A DNA stretch of 64,000 nucleotides from Aradus depressus (lineage: Eukaryota > Arthropoda > Insecta > Hemiptera > Aradidae), in assembly GCA_963662175.1 (NCBI GenBank), contig OY759216.1, forward strand, positions 51,911,087-51,975,086, read 5' to 3'. The stretch's first letter is position 1. Each line of letters begins with the position of its first letter. Position numbers and translations under genes: made by a program. Of the stretch, positions 48,701 to 58,617 are shown piece by piece. The notes under the pieces are model-generated. The model ran no database searches, was not told the origin of the DNA, and saw only the letters and a program-made list of their open reading frames with translations.

Positions 48701-50601
48701 TATCTTATTGGTTCATTTGGAAAAAAATAAAAATTAAAACTTTTTGAAGAGTTTAATACGGTTAATTTTCAACTTTTGCACGCTATAACTAGTCGTATCA
48801 TTTTTTAAATAATTGTTTAATCTCGTTCAATATTTCATCATGAATCTGTTTTATAATAACGTCAACCTTTTTTGAAAAACAAAAAGTATACTAGATGACA
48901 TGAAACTTAAATCATGATCTTGGAAGGTCACTTCATCGCAATTCAATTGTAGTCTCAGCCAAAAATCTCAAAGTAAACAAAAGTTACTTCTATCTATCCA
49001 ATTGCTTTTTTTTCTTTTCTTATTTTTTTTCCTTTTTTGTTACACTCTTTAATCCAATATTAGACGTTTATTTTTTTTTTAAGTTCATGTTTATTTTTAA
49101 AAATTCAATTCTTGAAAGAGATCAAGGAAACAAAGTTAAAAGCCATGTAAAAAGCAACTATAACAAAAATGAGCTGGAACAATAATTCTTTCCCGTAAAA
49201 CTAAACATTTCAAGTTTTCCCCAGCTTTTCTTTTAGAGAAATTTCTCAGCATCTAACTATAATGCATTTAACTATGAGGTTATATCGCCCACTACCAGAG
49301 TGCTCTTTCCTTGCTCTATTGGATATGAGTCCGTCTCTGAGGGATCATAAACTTTGCCTAGGTTTAGTTATCATCGCTTAAATTTGTTCCAAGTTTAATA
49401 AAAAAATAAAATATATGTGATGTGGCCATTACAGGACTTTCTTATACCAAACCTCTTCTTTGAGGCGCTATAACTTTGGTCGTTTTGATTCTATCTCACA
49501 TCTGAGGACTTATAACCGATTGGAAATATAAGAAGGAACATTTTTGATAAGAGACAATTTTACGATAGGACTAACCGTTTTCGGGTAAATCAAGGAAACG
49601 TCTAAAAATATGTTTCGAAACTACATTTCAGAACGATTATCGGCATGTATATAAAAAACTGGAAGATCTACAAAAAATTGTATTTCATATAAAATATGTA
49701 TTTTAGTTTTTTCTACAACTTTTTAACCTAAAGATTTTTGATTAGGTCATAAACGTAAGCGTTCGTTATATTGTAAAATGTACTTAGACCCCAAAGTGAT
49801 CTCAATTTTCGTCCGATTTGGGCCCAAATCTAATCAGATCTAAGTTAGCACATGTGACCTCTTCATTCCACATTTCCAGTTCATAGCTACAATCGGTTTG
49901 CGGTAGAGCGCTCACAACTTTCCAATCACATACACACATATACGAAAATGGTCAACACATATTCAAGGGACCTTGAAACGTAAAAATCCGTTGAAATTTC
50001 GATCTCGGATTTTTGCAATACTTCCTTATACTATAGGTATAAGAAAGTAAAAATATATTCTTCAGCAATTACATATACACCATTACTGCTGAGAGACGTA
50101 GGAAATCTATGATGATTGTTAGACTGGACAGTATCTTTAGAGTGTTGAGGGAAGTCGAGGTACTGTTGTGTAGGGTGGGGTCATGTAAATAAAGAACTTT
50201 AGAACGGCCCTACAAGGACTTAAGAGGATGTGACATCATCACAAACACTTACCACCTTTACCACAAACATCCACTCAAGTCATTATAAGGCCCTGAAGAA
50301 GGAAATAAATACTTTCCAATACATTAGCCAAATACTGAGATTTTTATTTACATGACAGATTCTTGACTTCCCTGATCATCGGAAATCGATGTTTTTGTAA
50401 CAGATGATAGGATGAGGAACCGCTTGGCCACGCGCTGTCTGATATTTTCTGGATTGGCTTTGTTTATTCCAATAAATTTGTTCCGAAAATGTGAGGCAAA
50501 TTTATTGCCACCAGATCTGAGATGTGAGGATTGAGGACTTTGAGGTTGATTTGCGATGTATGTAGTTATGTATGGTATAATATGTATGTACTTACTTTCA
50601 T
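45763..50601 (-). CDS. Histidine-rich repeat secreted protein C
   Basis: Three exons: 50596-50601 (ATG AAA, then GTAAGT), 47059-47198 and 45763-46981, giving 454 residues. Exon 2 encodes the signal peptide (MK-SFFLTPLILLLNLGLA) and a spacer with PEPEEEP. Exon 3 starts EGEEITTAGKEREASGNK, then DLETAEAVIHHHIHKGQ, then about 25 decapeptides such as GHKHHGHHGH and GHKHHGDIGH. The tail is the longest of B-D (about 90 residues, GGGGHKDEHDDSGFEEHHEA to FDVQVTL) and has no His repeat. Phase at each junction matches genes B and D. Intron 1 is 3.4 kb. An alternative start, ATGCAT followed by GTGAGT at 47251-47261, would need only a 57-bp intron; I prefer the 50.6-kb exon because it has a TATA box and initiator. 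Confidence 0.9.
47325..47530 (+). repeat. Copy of the dispersed subrepeat family (head)
   Basis: GGGGATGTTACGTAATTGGT and AACTCCGGATAGAATGAAT are the left-end hallmarks. In gene C intron 1. Confidence 0.55.
48392..48652 (-). mobile_element. SINE copy
   Basis: Box B TCGGCCGGGTTTCGAACCCG in reverse and body remnants; head partly lost. In gene C intron 1. Confidence 0.7.
49268..49375 (-). mobile_element. SINE fragment
   Basis: AGAGTGCTCTTTCCTTGCTC and neighbouring bases match the reversed SINE body. Confidence 0.55.
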
Positions 50602-50646
50602 CCTAAGAAGTCCATGGATATCCGATCTCCGACTGACTGACTGTCA

Positions 50647-50682
50647 ACTGACATTGGATCTCGACCCTGCCTTCCTATTTAT
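50647..50682 (-). promoter_or_regulatory. Core promoter of gene C (TATA box and TCAGT initiator)
   Basis: ATAAATAG runs from 50682 to 50675 on the minus strand. The arthropod initiator TCAGT lies at 50651-50647 (A at 50649), about 33 bp downstream. It precedes the short first exon ending ATGAAA at 50596. Confidence 0.65.
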
Positions 50683-51058
50683 CCCCCAGTTTGTTCCGTC
50701 TAAGGGTTGTTTTCCGCCCCTTCCACAGTTTAATTCATGAGACAGGAGTTTCCTTCCGTGACCCCTCCCTTCCGATTTTATGTCACTACTTCCTCCCCTG
50801 ATGTTTCCGTTGAGTTGAGTTGGCACTTTGAAGAGGTCAGACACCCGCCACGCTTCCTCATCCTATCTTTCATCCCGATAATTAGCCGCCTTTAACCCGT
50901 GACTTTTCGAGTCCTACGGTCTGGCTGACCTGCCGTCGCCTCGAAAAATTGTTATGTACTTTTCACGGTACATTCTCCCATAAAAATTCCAGCCAATTGT
51001 GAGATCTTTTGTGTTGTTTAATTTATCTTCATTTAAAACATTTCAATTAATTTGCCAG

Positions 51059-51311
51059 AGGGTGCCGAAAGCTCAGATGTAGTGTGAGTTCGAAACCCTT
51101 CAAATGGGACGTTAAGCAATGGTCCCGAGTCTGTATTATGTCAGGTAGTCGTTAAAGAGCCCTATCCCAGGTAGCTATATCTGAGTAGGCAATATTTAGG
51201 CAGATATAGTGAGTGGAGTCGTGGCTCATGTCCGTCAGAGCGACGAAAGAGCCCTCTGGTAGTAGTAGATCAAACCTCGCAGTTAAAGCCCAGACATGAG
51301 TCACAATAACC
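51059..51311 (+). mobile_element. SINE copy, diverged
   Basis: GGGTGCCGAAAGCTCAG head, box B GTTCGAAACCC, body GAGCCCTCTGGTAGTAGTAG. Confidence 0.7.
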
Positions 51312-52582
51312 AGCTAACTCTACGAAATTAACCACCGCATCTAAGGTTTTAAATTTCAAATAAGAGTATGTTTGCTCATAAAGCCAAAAATAATACAAAA
51401 TACATGTGATGTGGCTATACCGGGACTTTCTTATACCGAACTCGTTTTTACACTCCCTGCGAATGTTTATTTATATTTATATTTTTCTTGATGTAGAAAA
51501 ATGCAGAAATGTTTATAAAATATAACTTTTTAGGAAATTTGAAATATTTTCTATCATTCGATCCAGGTTATGACAGCTGGATGACATGTTGGAGGATCCC
51601 AGAAGTCTGAGAGTGCAGGTAAAAGCCGGAACATCCTTTATGAGCAAAACTGTTTATGGTAAGAGCTCTGTCAGCTTAAGCTAAAACTACTTATAACCCA
51701 AAATATTGAACTGCTGGGAACGGATGGTGGACTTGTTAAAAAAAAAAAAAACTGCAGGGAAATATAAAAAAAACAACTTAAATTCCTGCCTTTGGCTGCG
51801 TTGTTTATATTCGAAACATTAATGGTTATTAGGAAAGAAAGTATTTCCCCCCTTAACAATACTAGTCATGATTACGATACCAGGAAGAAAAAAGATTTTG
51901 GAATAACTAAACTTTTTTTTGAAAAAAGGTTAACTCATAAAGTATTGGCATTCATTTTTCTAATGACCTTCCCAACTTCTTGAAGACAGTAGAAACAATA
52001 AAAAAAGGTAAACTTAGTATAAAAATAATAATGTTAGAGGCGACTCTCTATTCGGAAACGGAATCTTTTTCTCATTGTTCGAAAAAAATCATAATAAATA
52101 AAATCGTGTTTCATATTCAAAAACATTATTCGATACATGGACTTCATGTTTATATCTTTGGAGTTCCTCTTCAAGGTCTGTCAAATCTACGTTTTGCTTA
52201 ATCATTATTTTTTTATTTCTTATTTAGTAATTTATTTTATTTCTCCTGGTTTATTCTTTTATGTATTTTTTTAAAATATTTGTTTTTTTTGTTTTCTTTC
52301 TATTTTCTGTATTTCGCACACTGATGAAACGCAAACTGTGATGAAAGGACGTAAAAACACCGAAATATTGTCAAGAAATAGACAATTCTGGAAGAGTTAT
52401 AAAAAATATTTATCTTAATTTCAATTCAAAAAATTGTATTTATTAATATTATTATTTTTTTACTCAAGTATTTATTTCATTTTATTCTTAACTAGTACTA
52501 ACCGTACTACTAATCATAAGTGCCAGACTCTAACAGTTAGTATCTGTTTATGTATTTAATTTTTAAGCTAACTTAATGTATA
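51312..52582. other. AT-rich stretch without a recognisable gene
   Basis: Contains one end of the 22481 MITE family at about 51405-51450 and a CGCACACTGATGAAACGCAA patch near 52315. Nothing coding is supported. Confidence 0.45.
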
Positions 52583-52953
52583 TATTCTTTTGACGAGGGC
52601 GCCGGTGGCTCAGTGGTATGCGTGCTTGACTTCTGAGCTCAAGGTCGTGGGTTCGTAGCCCGACCGAGGCCCTTAGTTTATTTTATCTGGGAGGTAAAAT
52701 AAACTTAAGCACGCCGTCCTTCGGATGGGACGTTAAGCGATGGTCCCGAGCCTGTACGATGTCAGGTACTCGTTAAAGACCCCTACCCTAGATGAATAAA
52801 AATTTAGGGTAGGCAAAATTTAGGACTCCCGCAGTAGAGTCGGGCTCATGTCCACCAGAGTGACGAAAGAGCGCTCTGGTAGTAGGCGATATGACCTCGT
52901 AGTTAAAGCCCGGGCATGAGTCATAAAACCTAACCTAACCTATTCTTTTGACG
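52583..52953 (+). mobile_element. Full-length tRNA-derived SINE with 13-bp target-site duplication
   Basis: Body 52596-52940 (345 bp). TATTCTTTTGACG lies on both sides (52583-52595 and 52941-52953). It has box A, box B (GGTTCGTAGCCC), the conserved body and a CCTAACCTAACC tail. This is the best reference copy in the window and shows retroposition. Confidence 0.95.
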
Positions 52954-53189
52954 TATCCTATACCATGTTATGGTTTAACGGAAATAAATATTATTATAAA
53001 ACAATGGTGAAGACTTTAAGTGATGAACTGACTAAGTCGGTATAATTTCTCGTTAAAGTTAAAGAGGTCTCTGGCAGCAACGGGTCAACATCCTACATAT
53101 ATGTATCGTTATTCTATTAAACTGAATATCACGCATGACATCTATTCTTCTAAGTTACACATAATTTTCTGCTGACCTTACCCTAGTCA

Positions 53190-54345
53190 CCCTAACATAG
53201 GAATCTATCGATACAAGTACAGTATCGGTACGTTTGGCAGATACCAAGTAGATATCAAATAGATATTACTTGTATCGACTCAAAGTACTCGTTTCAAATT
53301 TCAACAACTAAAAAAAATTATATAAATTTTTCAATTCATCAAAATCGTTCACCGTTTAATTTCTTACAATTTTCTTTTATTTGTTGTTGTAATAATAAAA
53401 CTCAAGTTACGGTCCACGGACAAATGATACTCGTATATATCGATGGTGATAACCTCATGTGTGATGTCATCACGCAGTCTGCATGATGCGTCCTTATTTC
53501 TTACCTTATTTACATTACATGGTTTATCGTTTATGAAGGTACGTTTGTTTGATTTTGAACAGAACCGTGAAAGTGATTACGATTTCAACATTTCATTTTA
53601 TTTTTACATTCCATTTTGTCAATTTCAAATTATAATTCCTTGTCCTACGGCGAAAGTGTGGATATATTACACTAAGAACGTTTCGATCTCAGCGACTTGC
53701 AAAAAGTGTTTTAAAAAAGTGAAATATTGTGGGAATACGAGTAGTCTCCAGTAGCTTTATATCCTTAGTAAAAATAAATTGTATGTTTATTTTATAAGGT
53801 TTTTTATTTTTTTCAATACCTATGTTTTAAATAATATAATTTTATCTTATTAGAACCTACCCTACGTGAATAAAAATTTAGGGTAGGCAAAATTTATGAC
53901 TCCCACAGTAGAGTCGGGCTCATGTCCACCAGAGTGACGAAAGAGCGCTCTGGTAGTAGGCGATATGACCTCGTAGTTAAAGCCTGGGCGTGAGTCATAA
54001 AACCTAACCGAACCTCCTATTCGATTTAATTTATTTGTTTCTTATACAAAATCTCATTTATACCTTTTTAAATTGTATTGTGTTTTTTATTATTACTATA
54101 TAGGTATATATATTATACAGGGTTTAAAATTAATTATGACGAAGTACTCGATTCAATCGATACGATTTTTATTAAAATAGATTTATACAATTTTAAAAAT
54201 TAATTATAGCTAACTACTCTATTGAATCGATTCGAGTATGTATCGATACATTTTATTCGATACTTCAGTAGTATCGAAACTTTTGTAAGATACTACTCGT
54301 AAGTAAAAGTATCGGTACTTTGTGGTATCGACCCGAACAGCGACT
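53190..54345 (+). mobile_element. Remnant hAT element with BED zinc-finger exon and nested SINE
   Basis: The frame at about 53640-53754 encodes CPTAKVWIYYTKNVSISATC KKC...YCGNTSS in order, matching a BED-type zinc finger at the N-terminus of hAT transposases. Flanks at 53197-53290 and 54165-54340 carry many TATCGATAC-like motifs. The catalytic domain is absent. A truncated SINE lies at 53866-54016. Confidence 0.55.
53866..54016 (+). mobile_element. 5'-truncated SINE with CCTAA-type tail
   Basis: Begins at CCTACCCTACGTGAATAAAA and ends ACCTAACCGAACC. Confidence 0.75.
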
Positions 54346-54559
54346 ACATTGATCGGGGTGAGGAGTAGTTGTAAGATTGATAATGGAATGGCTGCTGTGA
54401 AGACTGTACTTGGTCACGCAACAGAAAACATTCTAATAAGTAGAAACACTCCTTGAACACAACTGAAAAACAAAAAGACATCCGTTTCAATTTCTGTTCA
54501 GATGAGTGTAAAACCAGACAATTGGTTAAGACAGTTTTGGTAATTGAAACGCTCCAATT

Positions 54560-55262
54560 TATTAGTTAGCAATGAGAGGTGAATCACCGGCTATATACTT
54601 CCCCAGAACGAATTAATCTATTAACTTTTCGTTACTCTCCAAAACTATTTGCGCTAATATTCAACAGTTGACTTACAAAGGGGCTCCTAAATTCTCACAC
54701 TAAATTTTGTGTCAATAAATTCATTACATCGGCAATTATTAGTTTTTTTATGAATCGAGCCCCCTCCCCTAAACCCCCCTTTCGCTGATATTTTACAGGT
54801 TATATTTTTTTTAGTCATATTTTTTTCAAACATTTTAAAAAAAAAAAAGGTTATATATTCATCGGGATTTGACTGAAAATATGAAATTTCATGTCCATAA
54901 TACATTCATTACAACTGCAGTTATTAGTTCTTGAGCTAAACCTCACCCCTAATATCCCCGTTTCCTTTAGCCGATTGGGCTGAAAATCGATAGGTGTTGT
55001 TCAGGTCACACACATAAATTTTTGTGTCGATACATTTATTATATCGACAGTTATTAGAGTTTTTGTATTAAACCTTCCCCATATCCCCCCCGTCCCTTCT
55101 CTTTGACCAATGTGGCTGAATGCCATTAGAGGGTTCTGGATTCACATAAATCACTAAATTTTGGATCAATGGATTCACTATAACGGCATTTATTTTGTTT
55201 TGCTCCCCATTTCCCTTCGCCCAATTTCACTGCAAATTAATAGTTTCTGTCTTTATGGGTTT
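54560..55262 (-). repeat. Dispersed subrepeat element, about five units
   Basis: Opens CACCGGCTATATACTTCCCC and then repeats GATACATTNATTA...GGCAGTTATTAG...CCGATTTGGCTGAAAATCGA type units at roughly 110-150-bp spacing. Confidence 0.65.
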
Positions 55263-55263
55263 T

Positions 55264-55526
55264 GTCGTTCTGGTGGACATGAGCCCAACTCTACGAAGGG
55301 AATCCTAAATTGTGTCTACAGTAAATGTTTATTCAACTAGATGTCTTTAAGGTGTATCTGACATCATACAGGCTTGGAATCATCACTTAACGTCCCATCC
55401 AAAGGAGGCATGCTCAAGATTTTTTCACCTTCCAAATGAAAAAACCTAACTGCCTGAGCCAGGTTTCGAACCTGCGATCTTGAGCTGAGTAAGCAAGCAC
55501 GCTTACCTTTGAGCTATCGGCGCCCT
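55264..55526 (-). mobile_element. SINE copy with intact head
   Basis: The minus strand begins GAGGGCGCCGATAGCTCAAA and contains box B in reverse (GGTTTCGAACCTGCG). Confidence 0.75.
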
Positions 55527-56179
55527 CATTTATGGTTCATTTCAAACCGTTTCAACATAATTTAAAAATCCGCTCTAGCGTCGTCTGTAATTAAATTTAA
55601 AGAATTCTTAATCTATTTTAACCATAATGTACATAGTTGAGAAAGATAGACCCGTGGGTGGAGGGGGGGGGGCGGTGGTGGGGGGGCCTGTACCTCGCAA
55701 CGGTCCTTCATTCCAGACAATTGAGTCAGTGACCATTGCTTTTACAATATTAATATTAACATTTCCAAAATTATAGATTGATCAGCTGAACAATAATGAC
55801 GTATATAAAGCAACATTTAACAAACTAAATTAATAACATAAATAAATTAAAACAAGTATAAATAAAATAAGTAATTACAAATTAATAATAATAATAATGA
55901 TGTAACAAAGACAGTAAATATGGAGGGGGGATGTAGGTATTGAATATCAATATACTATGGAAGTTGAAGTACATTATTCGTTAACAATGAATGATCTATG
56001 TTTCAGAGCGCTGATTAAATAATAGAAAATGTTTGAGATATCATTCTTATTATGGGCCAGGAGTAATGTATGAAAGTTGGATCGGTCTATACTGACTCTG
56101 AGGCAGGAAGTGGCTTCTAACGGGGGAGTATATCGGACAGGATATTAACAGGTGGTAGACGTCATCCAATTACTTTTTA

Positions 56180-56390
56180 TTGCAGATTGTACAAAGTTCC
56201 CCCCAGAACAAATTAATCAATTAACTTTTTGGTCCCTCTCCAAAACCAATCGACCGTTTTCGCTAATATTAAACAGTTGATTTACTTACATAGGGTCTTT
56301 TAAATCCTTATACTAAACCCCCCTTTCCAGTATGCCGATATCCCTGAAATTTTACAGGTTTAGTCCTTATTGGGTTTTGGTGATACTGGT
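56180..56390 (-). repeat. Partial copy of the dispersed subrepeat family
   Basis: CCCCCCAGAACAAATTAATC and AATTAACTTTTTGGTCCCTC match the family end. Confidence 0.55.
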
Positions 56391-56499
56391 ATAGTAAACA
56401 TCTTTTTTTTTTTGTGCTCATCAATTTTTTTTTTTTTCTCTTTCGTTTATGTACGATGCATATTAGCCATGTCACTGTGTTATCTAGTTATTTACGACA

Positions 56500-56590
56500 T
56501 CCATGGCCTCGGGAGGGAGTTCTGTCTACAAAATAAAACTCACTCCCGGGCGGGATTCGAACCCGCAAACCATGGGAGACCATGCGATAT
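56500..56590 (-). mobile_element. Short tRNA-like fragment of a different SINE
   Basis: GGTTTGCGGGTTCGAATCCC on the minus strand is a box B/T-arm sequence, but no acceptor stem or anticodon arm is recognisable. Confidence 0.35.
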
Positions 56591-56719
56591 ATTTTTGTTA
56601 AAAAAGTAAATTCTGTGAACTTTATTGTTTAAAATCTTTTCTTATTTTTTTATTTATTTTTTTTTAAAGAACTTTTTCATAATGCAAGTGAAAACATCGT
56701 AAACTAGGTGATTTTTTTT

Positions 56720-56835
56720 TTTTTATTATGATTATTATTTTTTTATTATTATTATTATTTTTATTATTATTATTATTATTTTATTATTATTATTATTATT
56801 ATTTTTTATTATTATTATTATTATTTTTTTTTTTT
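56720..56835. repeat. Imperfect (ATT)n microsatellite
   Basis: About 115 bp of ATT/TTT triplets. Confidence 0.9.
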
Positions 56836-56855
56836 CTTTTCTTCTACTTCAATTA

Positions 56856-57059
56856 ATGGCAAGCATTGAAGAAAAGGAAGAGGTCAATGCTGTCCCAGGG
56901 AACACGCCATGGCAGAAAGCATTTTCCAGAAAGAGGTCCGCTATAGAAAATAGAGACCCAAGGAAAATCGCTCGTCCTGCAGACACCATTCCTGTAAGTA
57001 ACCCTTACACTCCGTTAGCAACAAAAGATGACAACGTGGAGACGATCACGAATACATAG
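56856..57059 (+). mobile_element. Possible ORF1 (gag-like) start of a LINE
   Basis: A 67-residue open frame begins MASIEEKEEVNAVPGNTPWQ and has a basic stretch, then NPYTPLATKDDN, the style of LINE ORF1 N-termini. It stops early and nothing further of the element is visible. Confidence 0.35.
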
Positions 57060-57732
57060 ATTTTTCTTTTATTTTCTTATAGATTTTATCAGTTATTTTG
57101 ATAATTAATTATAAATGGTTTAGGATTAGCCGCTTTTAGAACAATATAAATATGTAATTCCAGTGTTTGCAAAAAATAAAAAAAAAAAAAAGATAATAAA
57201 AAACATATTTAATCGTGAATTATGAAACATGGATTGACAATTGATTTTTATATTTGCCTTTTATCTCAAATTTAAGTATTTCTTATATTTTCTTATTTAT
57301 TAATCACTTCATAATCAATGACCCTTCTCAGCCTATTAGCAATCAGACTAACATATATATATCCTTATCAAAATATGTAGTATCACAAAACCGCAATGAA
57401 AATAGTAAAACTAACCAATAAGCCTCCTCCAGGATAGTAATACCGCTCAACTGCACTTTCTTAAATGGCATTTAGGAGAAACCACGTGGCGCCCGATTTT
57501 AAGTAAGACAGACTTAGTCATTAGATCCAAAGTTATTTCAGGGTAACGCTGGGAGTCTTACTTAAAGTCGGGAATCCAAAATAAAAGACAGTCACTTTAA
57601 TTAATAAGCTACCGAGGGCCCTTAAACAAGCCCTATGAGGTTCGTAGCCAGACATACTAACCACAATCAAGGACCCTTCTCAGCCTAGTAGCAAGTTAAC
57701 CGTGTTCTAATAATATTATATTGAGGTTCGAG

Positions 57733-57957
57733 GTTCTGTCGGGTAAATGAAAAACTCAGTATTTGGTCAACGTTTCGGAAACTATTTATTTCCTTCTTCA
57801 GGGCCTTAAAATGACGAGTGGATGTATGTGGTGAAGGTCGTAATCACAAATACTTACCACACACATCAACTCAAGTCATTGCAAGGCTCTGAAGTAGAAA
57901 ATAAATATTTTCCGAAAAGTTGGCCTTATACTGAGTTTTTTATTTACAAGACAGAAC
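57733..57957. mobile_element. Foldback MITE with ~110-bp arms
   Basis: Ends GTTCTGTC...GACAGAAC. Each arm carries CCTTCTTCAGGGCCTTA-like sequence. Single arms occur at 23015 and 50265. Confidence 0.7.
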
Positions 57958-58142
57958 AGCAGTTGAAGTGGAACACACATTTTCCCAAGAACAACTTCCG
58001 ATTAACAGGAGAAAAAAGTTTTTCAGGGCATTTGTCATCATCTACTATTAGGAACTCAATGATTTTATAAAATCTGAAAAAAAAAAAAAAAAAAATTAAA
58101 TAGAGTTGTAGTTTGGGGTGAATGCAGAAGCTGTTAACTTAC

Positions 58143-58393
58143 ACAAATCGACTAAAATGGTTCGTACAACGTTGTTGGACATCTTCATTTTGAATCTGTG
58201 TTCTTCCTTTGTAACTCTATGTGCTCCATGAATGAAATCTTCCTTGTGAAGTTTGGGGTTCAACCTCACGGTCCATTCGTTTAGTGTGTGCCAATCGTGC
58301 CTCAATAGATGAACCATGAACTCGGTTTTGTTTCTGAATGGTTCTGTTCTAACCAATGGCATGTTAGACAATTTTTCCAGGCCCCCGATTGTT
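58143..58393 (-). CDS. Unidentified protein-coding exon head-to-head with gene D
   Basis: A 251-base open stretch lies between an acceptor (TTTCCACTACTTAG) and a GTAAGT donor on the minus strand. It encodes about 83 residues, starting TIGGLEKLSNMPLVRTEP, continuing through HDWHTLNEWTVRLNPKLH and ending NNVVRTILVDLC. The residue mix is that of an ordinary soluble protein with no low complexity. I do not recognise the family. Its edge lies about 190 bp before the gene D start site. It may be an internal exon of a neighbouring gene or part of a mobile element; no partner exon was located. Confidence 0.45.
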
Positions 58394-58498
58394 CTAAGTA
58401 GTGGAAATGATAGATTAATGATCAGTCAAATGAGGTCAGATCCGAGTTTGGTTTGGGGAGGTCTGGTTATTAGGCTGATTAGCTCCATAACCTGGAGA

Positions 58499-58525
58499 GG
58501 GGGGGGGGGGGGGGGGGGGGGGGGG
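58499..58525 (+). repeat. 27-base G run just upstream of the gene D TATA box
   Basis: Uninterrupted G run ending 27 bp before ATAAATAG at 58553. The length may be inexact in the assembly. Confidence 0.85.
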
Positions 58526-58552
58526 TTCGGTGATCTAATAGTTAAAACAACA

Positions 58553-58586
58553 ATAAATAGATCCGTTACTCTAAGATTTTGTCAGT
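58553..58586 (+). promoter_or_regulatory. Core promoter of gene D (TATA box and TCAGT initiator)
   Basis: ATAAATAG at 58553-58560 and TCAGT at 58582-58586 are spaced 31 bp apart (A to A). The predicted 5' UTR is about 34 bases before the ATG at 58618. The same arrangement is found at gene C. Confidence 0.65.
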
Positions 58587-58617
58587 TGGTTACCAAGCAG
58601 CATCCCATGTCGGAAAC

